NCBI GenBank assembly: GCA_023458875.1
Contig: JAEWXO010000092.1
Location: 1 to 19,289 of the forward strand
Reading direction: 5' to 3'
Length of the DNA: 19,289 nucleotides
From: Bacillota bacterium
Lineage (GTDB): Bacteria > Bacillota > Clostridia > Oscillospirales > Ruminococcaceae
Position 1 is the stretch's first letter, and every line of letters begins with the position of its first letter. The notes beneath the pieces are model-generated. The model saw only the letters and a program-made list of their open reading frames with translations, was not told the origin of the DNA and searched no databases. The position numbers and the translations under genes are program-made. This document shows positions 13,721 through 19,289 of this stretch, one piece after another.

Positions 13721-14764
13721 ATGAAAAAAATATATAGTGTTATTTTAATTGTTTTAATAATTGTCGGCAGCTTAATATTAACAGCATGCGGCAAGGAGGG
13801 GAATTCTGGTATATCTGAAAAAGAAGCTTCTGATTCGGCAAAATATAAATACGGTAAAATAGATATCCCGGGAAAAGACGGCGCATTATGCGGAGCGCCG
13901 ATATATATTGCATATGAGAAGGGCTTTTTTGCAGAGGAAGGCTTTGACGTTACTCTTATCTCAGCTGATACCGAAACCCGAAAAATAGGATTGAATAACG
14001 GGACAATTCCAATAGTAAACGGTGATTTTCAGTTTTTCCCATCGATAGAGGAGGGCGTTAAGGTAAAGGTCGTTGACGGATTGCATGAGGGATGTATCAA
14101 ATTTGTAGTTCCAAAAGGCTCTGATATTAAAACAGCTGAGGATTTTAAAGGCAAAAAAATAGCTATTGATGAAGTCGGAGGAACTCCTCATCAGGTAGCA
14201 AGCGTGTGGCTTGAAAAAGCAGGAATATCTGCAAAACAACAGGATGGAGAGGTTACATTTCTTCCGTTTTCCGATGGTAACCTTGCACTCGAGGCTTTAA
14301 AGAGCGGACAGATTGATGTAGCTGCCCTCTGGGATCCGCTTGGTTCTATTGCGGAAAAAAGCGGTGAATTTGAAGTTGTTTTTGATCTTGCAACAGATCC
14401 TACATTTGCAGGAAAATACTGCTGTTTTCTATATGCTTCAACAAAAGTAATAGATGAACAGCCTGAAAAGGTTGCTGCATTACTAAGGGCTTATCAGAAA
14501 GCTCAGAACTGGATTGCAGAAAATCCGAAGGAAACTGTCAGTATCATCTCCGATAATAAATATTCATCCATTGAAGATAAGGAGCTTGCAGAAAAACTGG
14601 TTGTAAGTTATGCTTATCCGTCAGCAAGTGACCGTGCAACAGGTACACATGTCAGAAATGATGTTAATTATTTTGTAAAAGAACTTATTAATATCGGATA
14701 CCTGAAAACCAGTGATGCAGATGAATTTACATCTGAGATATATCAGGAAATCGATCTTGAATAA
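13721..14764 (+). CDS. SsuA/NMT1-like substrate-binding lipoprotein of an ABC importer
   Basis: The 347-residue protein has a lipoprotein signal peptide with lipobox LTAC, lipidated at Cys23. It would be anchored on the outer face of the membrane. The mature part has the two-lobe NMT1/SsuA pattern: an early segment with IAYEKGFFAEEGFDVTL, then DFKGKKIAI and ALKSGQIDVAALW in the middle, and a late helix QPEKVAALLRAYQKA. Relatives bind sulphonates, taurine, nitrate or thiamine precursors. Its neighbour metY points to a sulphur compound, but the ligand cannot be read from sequence. GGAGG precedes the ATG at 13721; the longer frame from 13652 overlaps metY and lacks a ribosome binding site. The permease and ATPase genes follow. 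Confidence 0.88.
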   Translation: MKKIYSVILIVLIIVGSLILTACGKEGNSGISEKEASDSAKYKYGKIDIPGKDGALCGAPIYIAYEKGFFAEEGFDVTLISADTETRKIGLNNGTIPIVNGDFQFFPSIEEGVKVKVVDGLHEGCIKFVVPKGSDIKTAEDFKGKKIAIDEVGGTPHQVASVWLEKAGISAKQQDGEVTFLPFSDGNLALEALKSGQIDVAALWDPLGSIAEKSGEFEVVFDLATDPTFAGKYCCFLYASTKVIDEQPEKVAALLRAYQKAQNWIAENPKETVSIISDNKYSSIEDKELAEKLVVSYAYPSASDRATGTHVRNDVNYFVKELINIGYLKTSDADEFTSEIYQEIDLE

Positions 14765-14800
14765 GGTAAATAGTTACTATCTTCGTAAGGAGGATTTAAT

Positions 14801-15862
14801 TTGAGTATATTAAAACAAAATAATACTATCGGCACTGTTCTGAACGTTCAGAGCAGTGCCGATAATTCAAACAAAGCAGACATACAATATATATTATCAA
14901 TTGTTTCAACGTTATTTGGATTTTTGATAGCCGTTGTTATTAACAGATTCTTCCCGCAGTATGCAGATTTAAAGCTTGAAGATTACAGCACAACGCTCAT
15001 TAAGAATATCACTATAGTAGAGGCTTATGAAATTGTACTGACGGGAATAATTATATTTTATTCAGCTATTGCCGCTTTATCTTTTAAAAATGAGGTGAAA
15101 AAGCGAAAATTCATTAAGCAGGCTCCTTTTCGTATGGCATTGGGCATTGCTCTGGCTTTATGGGATATCTTGGGAACTAAGGTTCAGGTTTTTGCACAGC
15201 CGTTTTTTCCGGGCCCGTCACGGATAATTGAAGCTTTTTTGATTGAGAGTGATTATATTTTTGAAAACACCTTGTATTCTTTAAGACTTTATGCTGTAGG
15301 ATTTATTCTGGGAGTCATTCTGGGGGTAGGAACCGGCATCCTGATAGGATGGTTTCCAAAGCTTAATTACTGGATATTCCCTGTTTTAAAAATAACCGGA
15401 GTAATTCCTGCCGTAGCCTGGATGCCTTTTGCACTGACACTTTTTCCGACGCCTTTTGCGGCAGCTGTATTTCTGATTATTATCTGCGCATGGTTTCCGG
15501 TAGCATTTCTGACTTCACAGGGTATTACAGGCACACCTAAAATTCATTATGAGGTTGCTAAAACCCTGGGTGCAAAAACGCCATATCTTGTTTTTCATGT
15601 TGCAATTCCTCATGCGATGCCGCAGATTTTTACCGGTATTTCAACAGCAAATGGTTTTGCATTTACTACTTTGGTTATGTCGGAAATGATGGGTCAGCCG
15701 GGAGGACTTGGTTATTATATTAATGCATCAAAGGTCTGGTCCGCATACTACAAGGTTTTTGCTGCAATTATAGTAATGGCAATTTTGTTTTCAATAATAA
15801 TGACGATAATAAATGAAATCAGTGTCAGAATCCTTAAATGGCAAAGGGGAATGGTAAAATGA
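14801..15862 (+). CDS. SsuC/TauC-type ABC transporter permease
   Basis: The 353-residue inner-membrane permease has a BPD_transp_1 core in the C-terminal two thirds. The ATPase-contact (EAA) loop reads EVAKTLGAKTPYLVFHVAIPHAMP within about residues 247-272. An extra N-terminal part (residues 1-110) adds two membrane helices (about 30-50 and 70-93), making it longer than the usual 250-residue SsuC. Translation starts at TTG, seven bases after AGGAGG; the next in-frame ATG is about 110 codons later. A 17-bp hairpin is embedded in codons 9-22. The stop overlaps the ATPase start (ATGA), so the two are translationally coupled. It works with the lipoprotein upstream and the ATPase downstream. Confidence 0.88.
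   Translation: MSILKQNNTIGTVLNVQSSADNSNKADIQYILSIVSTLFGFLIAVVINRFFPQYADLKLEDYSTTLIKNITIVEAYEIVLTGIIIFYSAIAALSFKNEVKKRKFIKQAPFRMALGIALALWDILGTKVQVFAQPFFPGPSRIIEAFLIESDYIFENTLYSLRLYAVGFILGVILGVGTGILIGWFPKLNYWIFPVLKITGVIPAVAWMPFALTLFPTPFAAAVFLIIICAWFPVAFLTSQGITGTPKIHYEVAKTLGAKTPYLVFHVAIPHAMPQIFTGISTANGFAFTTLVMSEMMGQPGGLGYYINASKVWSAYYKVFAAIIVMAILFSIIMTIINEISVRILKWQRGMVK
14827..14864 (+). repeat. 17-bp hairpin inside the 5' end of the permease gene
   Basis: TATCGGCACTGTTCTGA (14827-14843) pairs with TCAGAGCAGTGCCGATA (14848-14864) around ACGT, with a single T.G mismatch that is G.U in RNA. No T tract follows, so it does not look like an ordinary terminator. It may slow or block RNA decay or translation between the lipoprotein and permease genes. 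Confidence 0.85.
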
Positions 15863-16653
15863 TAATTGATGAAAATGAAAAAAACGTTGTTATAACCAAT
15901 GTTGACAGGATATATACAGACACCGATAACAACACGGTTGAAGCTCTTAGGAATATTAACATATCGGTTAAGTCGGGTGAATTTGTTTCGCTTATTGGCC
16001 CGTCCGGATGCGGAAAAACAACACTGCTGCGGCTCATTGCAGGACTTGATTTTCCTGATTCAGGTGAACTGCTCTTAAACGGTGAAAAAATAACAGAGCC
16101 GTCTCCGAACCGGGGGTATGTTTTTCAGCAGAACAGTCTGTTTCCCTGGCTGACAGTTGAAAAGAATATATCATCAGGTTTAAAAGCAAGAGGATTATAC
16201 AGTAAACATAAGGAGGATGTAAAAAAATATATAAGATTAATCGGACTGGATGGTTTTGAAAAATCATATCCTCATCAGATTTCAGGAGGAATGGCACAGC
16301 GTGTTGCAATAGCGAGAGCTTTAATAAACCGCCCGGATGCACTTTTACTGGATGAGCCAATGGGAGCACTGGACTCATTTACAAGAGCGGACTTACAGGA
16401 TAAATTGCTTGAACTGTGGAAACAGAATAATACGACAATGATTTTGGTGACACATGATGTTGATGAAGCTATATATCTGAGCGACAGAATTATTATTATG
16501 ACACCAAGACCGGGTAAAATAAGTGAAGTTCTTGACGTTAATATACCCCGTCCCCGTGACCGCGGCGGAGTAGAATTCCTGAGTTTAAGGAGAGTGATAT
16601 TAGAAAAGCTTCATCTGGCAAGCACAAGGATTGAACCGGAATTTACTATATAG
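15859..16653 (+). CDS. SsuB/TauB-type ABC transporter ATPase
   Basis: The 264-residue ATPase energises the importer. It has Walker A GPSGCGKTT (47-55), Q-loop FQQ (89-91), signature SGGMAQR (142-148), Walker B ALLLDEP (161-167) and switch His199. The FPWLTVEKN segment after the Q-loop is characteristic of nitrate/sulphonate/taurine ATPases. The ATG at 15859 overlaps the permease TGA and follows AAAGGGGA. An ATG seven codons earlier is in frame but sits before that ribosome binding site. With metY, the binding lipoprotein and the permease it forms a sulphur-assimilation operon. No sulphonate monooxygenase is present nearby, so the import substrate may not be an alkanesulphonate. Confidence 0.93.
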   Translation: MIIDENEKNVVITNVDRIYTDTDNNTVEALRNINISVKSGEFVSLIGPSGCGKTTLLRLIAGLDFPDSGELLLNGEKITEPSPNRGYVFQQNSLFPWLTVEKNISSGLKARGLYSKHKEDVKKYIRLIGLDGFEKSYPHQISGGMAQRVAIARALINRPDALLLDEPMGALDSFTRADLQDKLLELWKQNNTTMILVTHDVDEAIYLSDRIIIMTPRPGKISEVLDVNIPRPRDRGGVEFLSLRRVILEKLHLASTRIEPEFTI

Positions 16654-16669
16654 TAACCGGGGTGATTAA

Positions 16670-16790
16670 ATGAGACATATTAAAAAACAGGTTGCTATTC
16701 GGATATATATTATACTACATCATAAGACTGTGTGATGATAATCCATACACAGTCGATGAGATATTTGCTCAATTGAATAATTCAAATTAA
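16670..16790 (+). other. Short overlapping ORFs after the importer operon, possible gene remnant
   Basis: An ATG at 16670 with GGGGTG before it opens a 21-codon ORF ending at 16735. Another frame, open from 16674 to the TAA at 16788-16790, reads RLLFGYILYYIIRLC and then DDNPYTVDEIFAQLN. This weakly recalls the N-terminal HTH of WYL-type regulators. It is probably a decayed gene start. Nothing confirms translation. Confidence 0.25.
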
Positions 16791-16840
16791 GCACCATCAG
16801 ACTGGCAAAAACTGGTCCAGTGGTGCTGCCATATTTTTTA
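16790..16840 (+). terminator. Probable terminator of the metY-importer operon
   Basis: AGCACC (16790-16795) pairs with GGTGCT (16822-16827) and ACTGG (16801-16805) pairs with CCAGT (16817-16821). Six T (16834-16839) follow after a short gap. The offset T tract lowers confidence. Confidence 0.6.
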
Positions 16841-16905
16841 TGGAAAAAATAGGCTATGAATGGCAACACCCTTTTACAGTTTCTAATAAAAAAAATATGA
16901 AGCTG

Positions 16906-16934
16906 TTGACGTAACTGAATTTTTTTGGTATACT
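16906..16934 (+). promoter_or_regulatory. Promoter of the small lipoprotein gene
   Basis: TTGACG (16906-16911) and TATACT (16929-16934) are 17 bp apart. Transcription would begin near 16941, leaving a leader of about 120 bases before the ATG at 17062. Confidence 0.8.
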
Positions 16935-16955
16935 AATATAGCAAAGGGTAAAATT

Positions 16956-17023
16956 GTTATGCAGATGGCATTAGTTTCGGGCGCATAACTATACTTCAGG
17001 AAACTCCTGAGGTGAACATGTTC
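16956..17023 (+). promoter_or_regulatory. Structured 5' leader RNA, unassigned
   Basis: GTTATGC (16956-16962) pairs with GCATAAC (16983-16989). CTTCAGGA (16994-17001) pairs with TCCTGAGG (17005-17012) over a three-base loop. GAACATGTTC (17014-17023) is a perfect palindrome. No terminator or known riboswitch signature is visible. Confidence 0.5.
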
Positions 17024-17061
17024 TTAAAAAAACAAAAAACATTTATAAGAGGTAATAAAAC

Positions 17062-17463
17062 ATGATAGCTAAACGTATTATATCAGCGATAACCGGTATT
17101 GCAGTACTTACTTTATGTGGTTGTAATAGTTCAGGTTCAAGTTCGAAATCAGGTTCAGATGAATCTTCAAAAACTGTATCTGTTTCGTGTTCTAAATTAA
17201 TTGTAGATAAAAAGGAAGTTGTGCTTACTGATGAAATGAATGATACCATTTCTAAATATTACAGTGAAGCTGATACTGAAAAAGAATATTTTTTAGATTC
17301 TGCTTTTATGGAAAATGAAGTTGTGTATATGGATGATGGTGCTGTATTAACAGTCGATAACAATGTTACAAACCATGCTTTATTCCAAAAGGGCAAAGAG
17401 GAAAAGATTATTTCTCTGGAAGACGAATTTTATTCTTACCTGAAATCCTTAGGTGAAAAATAA
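17062..17463 (+). CDS. Small secreted lipoprotein, unknown function
   Basis: The 133-residue protein has a lipoprotein signal peptide whose lipobox LCGC ends at Cys21; Cys19 lies just before it. A Ser/Gly-rich linker (23-37) tethers a mature domain of about 95 residues, which is acidic, with Lys and Glu interspersed and one Cys at 43. I do not recognise the domain. AAGAGG lies before the ATG. The gene stands alone behind its own promoter and structured leader. In the same frame after the stop, a second TAA is followed by a further stretch without stops to about 17640, which may once have been coding. Confidence 0.75.
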   Translation: MIAKRIISAITGIAVLTLCGCNSSGSSSKSGSDESSKTVSVSCSKLIVDKKEVVLTDEMNDTISKYYSEADTEKEYFLDSAFMENEVVYMDDGAVLTVDNNVTNHALFQKGKEEKIISLEDEFYSYLKSLGEK

Positions 17464-17547
17464 TAATCAGAAATTAAAAGATACTTAGAAAAGAAAGAAA
17501 TTAATAATTTGAAGGAAAGTCAAATTGATGGAGTTAAAGAGAGTGAT

Positions 17548-17760
17548 TTAAAGAGAACTTTTAACTCCAAAACTTTCGAGCAATTGAAGATTTTTTTCAC
17601 TTCTATCAGCAGCATTTTGCATATATTCATTGTATGCTGAAGTACCTGCCTTACGATCTAAAAACCATTGTTTTTCACGGTGAAACAATGCTCAAAGGTA
17701 CTATTGCGTTATCTAAATGTGCCTTGTTTGGTCTGATGTTTTGAACAACAGAAGACGAAA
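17548..17760 (-). pseudogene. Frameshifted gene remnant, unknown
   Basis: On the minus strand, the segment from about 17760 to 17676 reads SVVQNIRPNKAHLDNAIVPL and then stops. From about 17688 to 17548 another frame continues with REKQWFLDRKAGTSAYNEYM and a helical tail ending GVKSSL. The two halves abut near 17680, as expected for a single indel in a real gene. I do not recognise the protein. It lies between the lipoprotein gene and the terminator of the zeta-like operon. Most of 17464-17803 holds nothing else, apart from a GGAGTTAAA/TTTAACTCC hairpin at 17530-17568. Confidence 0.3.
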
Positions 17761-17790
17761 AAAGCCATAGAGTTATTAGTCCTCTATGGC
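17758..17790 (-). terminator. Intrinsic terminator of the zeta-like operon
   Basis: On the minus strand GCCATAGAG (17790-17782) pairs with CTCTATGGC (17772-17764), followed by six T (17763-17758). It begins 14 bp after the stop of the kinase gene. Confidence 0.88.
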
Positions 17791-17803
17791 GGATAAGATA
17801 TGG

Positions 17804-18373
17804 TTAATAATTGTAACCTTCAATAAGCTCAATAATTTTCTCTGCTGTCCACAAATTGTTCGGAAAAACAGAGACATCTTTCTTGTGTTTACGTATAATA
17901 CGAACCGGTTCATCACCCGTATTATCATAAACGTGAAGAATATCACATAATTCCATGAGTCTGGATATGTTGGCAAGTGATTTGTGATAACGACTTATTA
18001 TTTTATCCTTATCAACACCATGTCCTCCGGATCTAACTCTTGCTTCTACACGGCTTACATTTACAACAGGGGCAACTGTAAGAACAAAAACACATTTTAG
18101 AAAGTAACCTTCAGATTTAGCCTTTTCGAGAATATCAAGCTTATAATTTGATGATAAAACTGTTTCAAAGGTAAAGTCAGCCTTTTTACTAATGGAATCA
18201 TATCGCATTTTATCAACTAATTTTGCTGCTTCTTCGTTAGTCATTCCGGTTGTTGCAACAACATCATCTGCATTTGTATATTGTCCTGTTTTTTCGAAGT
18301 ACTGTATAATGGTACTTTTTCCGGATCCGTTCGGGCCTGCAAAAACAAGCACCACAGGCTTTTTATTTGACAT
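17804..18373 (-). CDS. Zeta-toxin-like P-loop kinase
   Basis: The 189-residue cytoplasmic protein belongs to the zeta-toxin/AAA_33 group of small P-loop kinases. Walker A is GPNGSGKST (13-21). NADD (34-37) and the substrate-site segment FTFETVLSS (68-75, Glu70) follow. RVEARVRSGGHGVDKDKI (about 108-125) supplies the Arg-rich lid, and a late YD.....PVRII strand closes the fold. Zeta toxins phosphorylate UDP-N-acetylglucosamine and block peptidoglycan synthesis, but family members also include kinases without known toxicity. The start overlaps the end of the 75-residue upstream gene by 11 bases, as in toxin-antitoxin pairs. The toxin role is inferred from family and arrangement. Confidence 0.82.
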   Translation of the reverse strand: MSNKKPVVLVFAGPNGSGKSTIIQYFEKTGQYTNADDVVATTGMTNEEAAKLVDKMRYDSISKKADFTFETVLSSNYKLDILEKAKSEGYFLKCVFVLTVAPVVNVSRVEARVRSGGHGVDKDKIISRYHKSLANISRLMELCDILHVYDNTGDEPVRIIRKHKKDVSVFPNNLWTAEKIIELIEGYNY

Positions 18374-18590
18374 ATTTTATTTCTCCGTCACCGTATTCAA
18401 TATATGCCTGCTTGGTTTCCGGATTATATCTTGCAACAGGTTTATTACAGAATTTTGCTTTATCAATCGCAGTAGCTACTGCTTTTGCGGCTCTTCTGTC
18501 CATTTCCTTATCGCCATCCGTAAGAAAGTTATTTTTTGTATCGGGGGTGATAATATTAATTTTAAAATTTTTACCTGTATATGAATTCAT
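18363..18590 (-). CDS. Small partner of the zeta-like kinase, putative antitoxin
   Basis: This 75-residue soluble protein is encoded immediately upstream of the zeta-like kinase and overlaps it by 11 bases. The ATG at 18590 follows AAGGAGG. A longer frame reaches back to 18668 but crosses this ribosome binding site. A central helix (about 25-48) is Ala/Lys-rich, and the C-terminal part (about 50-75) reads as a beta hairpin with PVARYNPETKQAYIEYGDG. I do not recognise it as a classical epsilon antitoxin. Its position and size fit an antitoxin or adaptor. An imperfect inverted repeat (18628-18640/18646-18658, 10 of 13 pairs) lies in the upstream region and could be an autoregulatory site. Confidence 0.7.
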   Translation of the reverse strand: MNSYTGKNFKINIITPDTKNNFLTDGDKEMDRRAAKAVATAIDKAKFCNKPVARYNPETKQAYIEYGDGEIKYVK

Positions 18591-18704
18591 AAAATATACC
18601 TCCTTCTTAAATAATCCGTAGCATTTATACTGTACATATGTTTTGCATATATAGTGTAACACATTCAAATAATAACATCAAGAGTCGAAATGTAAATTCT
18701 TTCT

Positions 18705-18872
18705 TTACATCTTCCTTTTTAATGTTGATATTTCTTTTTTGTGTTCTGCTTTTAATTTTGTTATTTCTTTTTTGTGCTCTTTCCTGATGTCAGTTATTCT
18801 GTTATCCAGTTTATCACAACGTTCCATTATTTCAGTAGGCTGTCTGAACATATCTTTGCTGTAATATGACAT
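18705..18872 (-). CDS. 55-residue coiled-coil protein with an internal 11-residue repeat
   Basis: This short ORF has a strong ribosome binding site (GGAAGGAG) and an ATG at 18872. The protein is highly charged and almost entirely helical from residue 12. KEHKKEITKLK (31-41) is followed directly by AEHKKEISTLK (42-52), a tandem duplication also visible in the DNA as TATTTCTTTTTTGTG at two places. The 11-residue period suits a coiled coil. Function is unknown. It lies upstream of the zeta-like pair on the same strand, with a 114-bp gap. An ATGTAAA/TTTACAT hairpin overlaps its stop but lacks a T tract. Confidence 0.6.
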   Translation of the reverse strand: MSYYSKDMFRQPTEIMERCDKLDNRITDIRKEHKKEITKLKAEHKKEISTLKRKM

Positions 18873-18907
18873 CAGTAAACACTCCTTCCGATATTTCCTC
18901 TATTAAT

Positions 18908-18913
18908 ATTATA
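18908..18913 (-). promoter_or_regulatory. Possible -10 box for the coiled-coil ORF
   Basis: A perfect TATAAT on the minus strand (18913-18908) lies 36 bp before the ATG. No good -35 box is found 16-18 bp upstream. The rest of 18914-19086 shows no gene. Confidence 0.4.
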
Positions 18914-19086
18914 ACGCTTTTCGGTGTAGTTTTCTTTTGCAATTAACAACAAGGTTTTATCAACTTATTTTCTGGAAAACTTCAATCTCAGGTTGAAAAC
19001 TTTTATAATTTCTGAACTGATGACATTTGGTACCGGCTGAATAATAATTGAATAGTAACAAGCAGTGTGAAAAAATAAAAAAATTA

Positions 19087-19115
19087 TTGACTTTTGTTTT
19101 TGGTTATGATATAAT
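19087..19115 (+). promoter_or_regulatory. Promoter of tRNA-Leu
   Basis: TTGACT (19087-19092) and TATAAT (19110-19115) are 17 bp apart. The 18 bases from the -10 box through AAGCACTC are identical to those at the tRNA-fMet promoter. Confidence 0.9.
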
Positions 19116-19156
19116 TATTAAGCACTCAGATAATGTGCAAAAACAATTTAATATTT

Positions 19157-19240
19157 GCCGCTGTGGTGGAATAGGCAGACACAAGGGACTTAAAATCCCT
19201 CGATAGCGATATCGTACCGGTTCAAGTCCGGTCAGCGGCA
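19157..19240 (+). tRNA. tRNA-Leu (TAA)
   Basis: This is an 84-base class II tRNA. GCCGCTG (19157-19163) pairs with CAGCGGC (19233-19239). The anticodon is TAA in GGGACTTAAAATCCC, there is a long variable arm (CGATAGCGATATCG), and the T loop is GGTTCAAGTCC. CCA is not encoded (CTA follows the discriminator A), unlike the tRNA-fMet gene in this window. Confidence 0.95.
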
Positions 19241-19252
19241 CTACAAACGACG

Positions 19253-19289
19253 TAGAATCGAGCTTTTCAGAGTTCGGTTCTATTTTTTT
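19253..19289 (+). terminator. Intrinsic terminator of tRNA-Leu (runs into window end)
   Basis: TAGAATCGAGC (19253-19263) pairs with GTTCGGTTCTA (19272-19282), 11 bp with two G.U pairs. Seven T follow up to the last base of the window. Confidence 0.85.

Overview
The window looks like a chromosomal segment from a low-GC Gram-positive gut or rumen anaerobe, most likely a Ruminococcus (Oscillospiraceae) with a cellulosome. The main evidence is two dockerin modules of the ruminococcal kind, one intact and one decayed. AT-rich spacers, strong AGGAGG ribosome binding sites and TTGACA/TATAAT promoters fit this.

Region 1 (1-3700): after a small unrecognised ORF there is a lysine riboswitch with its terminator. 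It controls asd-dapA-dapB, the early diaminopimelate/lysine branch, and the operon ends at a bidirectional terminator. Region 2 (3700-5350, minus strand): a two-gene operon encodes an FAD oxidoreductase with a C-terminal Rieske domain and a half-size ferritin-like protein. Its promoter is overlapped by a 14-bp-arm inverted repeat. Region 3 (5600-9240): an SGNH hydrolase is followed by a secreted BspA-type leucine-rich-repeat protein with a C-terminal dockerin. Next come an initiator tRNA-Met and, on the minus strand, a dockerin gene remnant broken by two in-frame stops.

Region 4 (9490-16660) is the most interesting part. A consensus promoter drives a 37-codon leader ORF whose residues 15-28 are mostly Cys and Met. 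Mutually exclusive hairpins follow and end in an intrinsic terminator, which is the layout of a ribosome-controlled transcription attenuator. Downstream are a DUF4418-like membrane protein, an FtsX-type permease and its ABC ATPase. After a 174-bp gap come metY (O-acetylhomoserine sulfhydrylase) and a three-gene SsuABC-like importer. The region as a whole suggests control by cysteine/methionine supply. Soft-metal sensing is an alternative, because the leader peptide and the DUF4418 protein are both rich in Cys, Met and His.

Region 5 (16660-19289): a structured 5' leader precedes a small lipoprotein gene. A frameshifted remnant follows, then a minus-strand pair made of a zeta-toxin-like P-loop kinase and a small upstream partner, a 55-residue coiled-coil ORF, and a tRNA-Leu. 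All functions are inferred from motifs read by eye; no database search was run.
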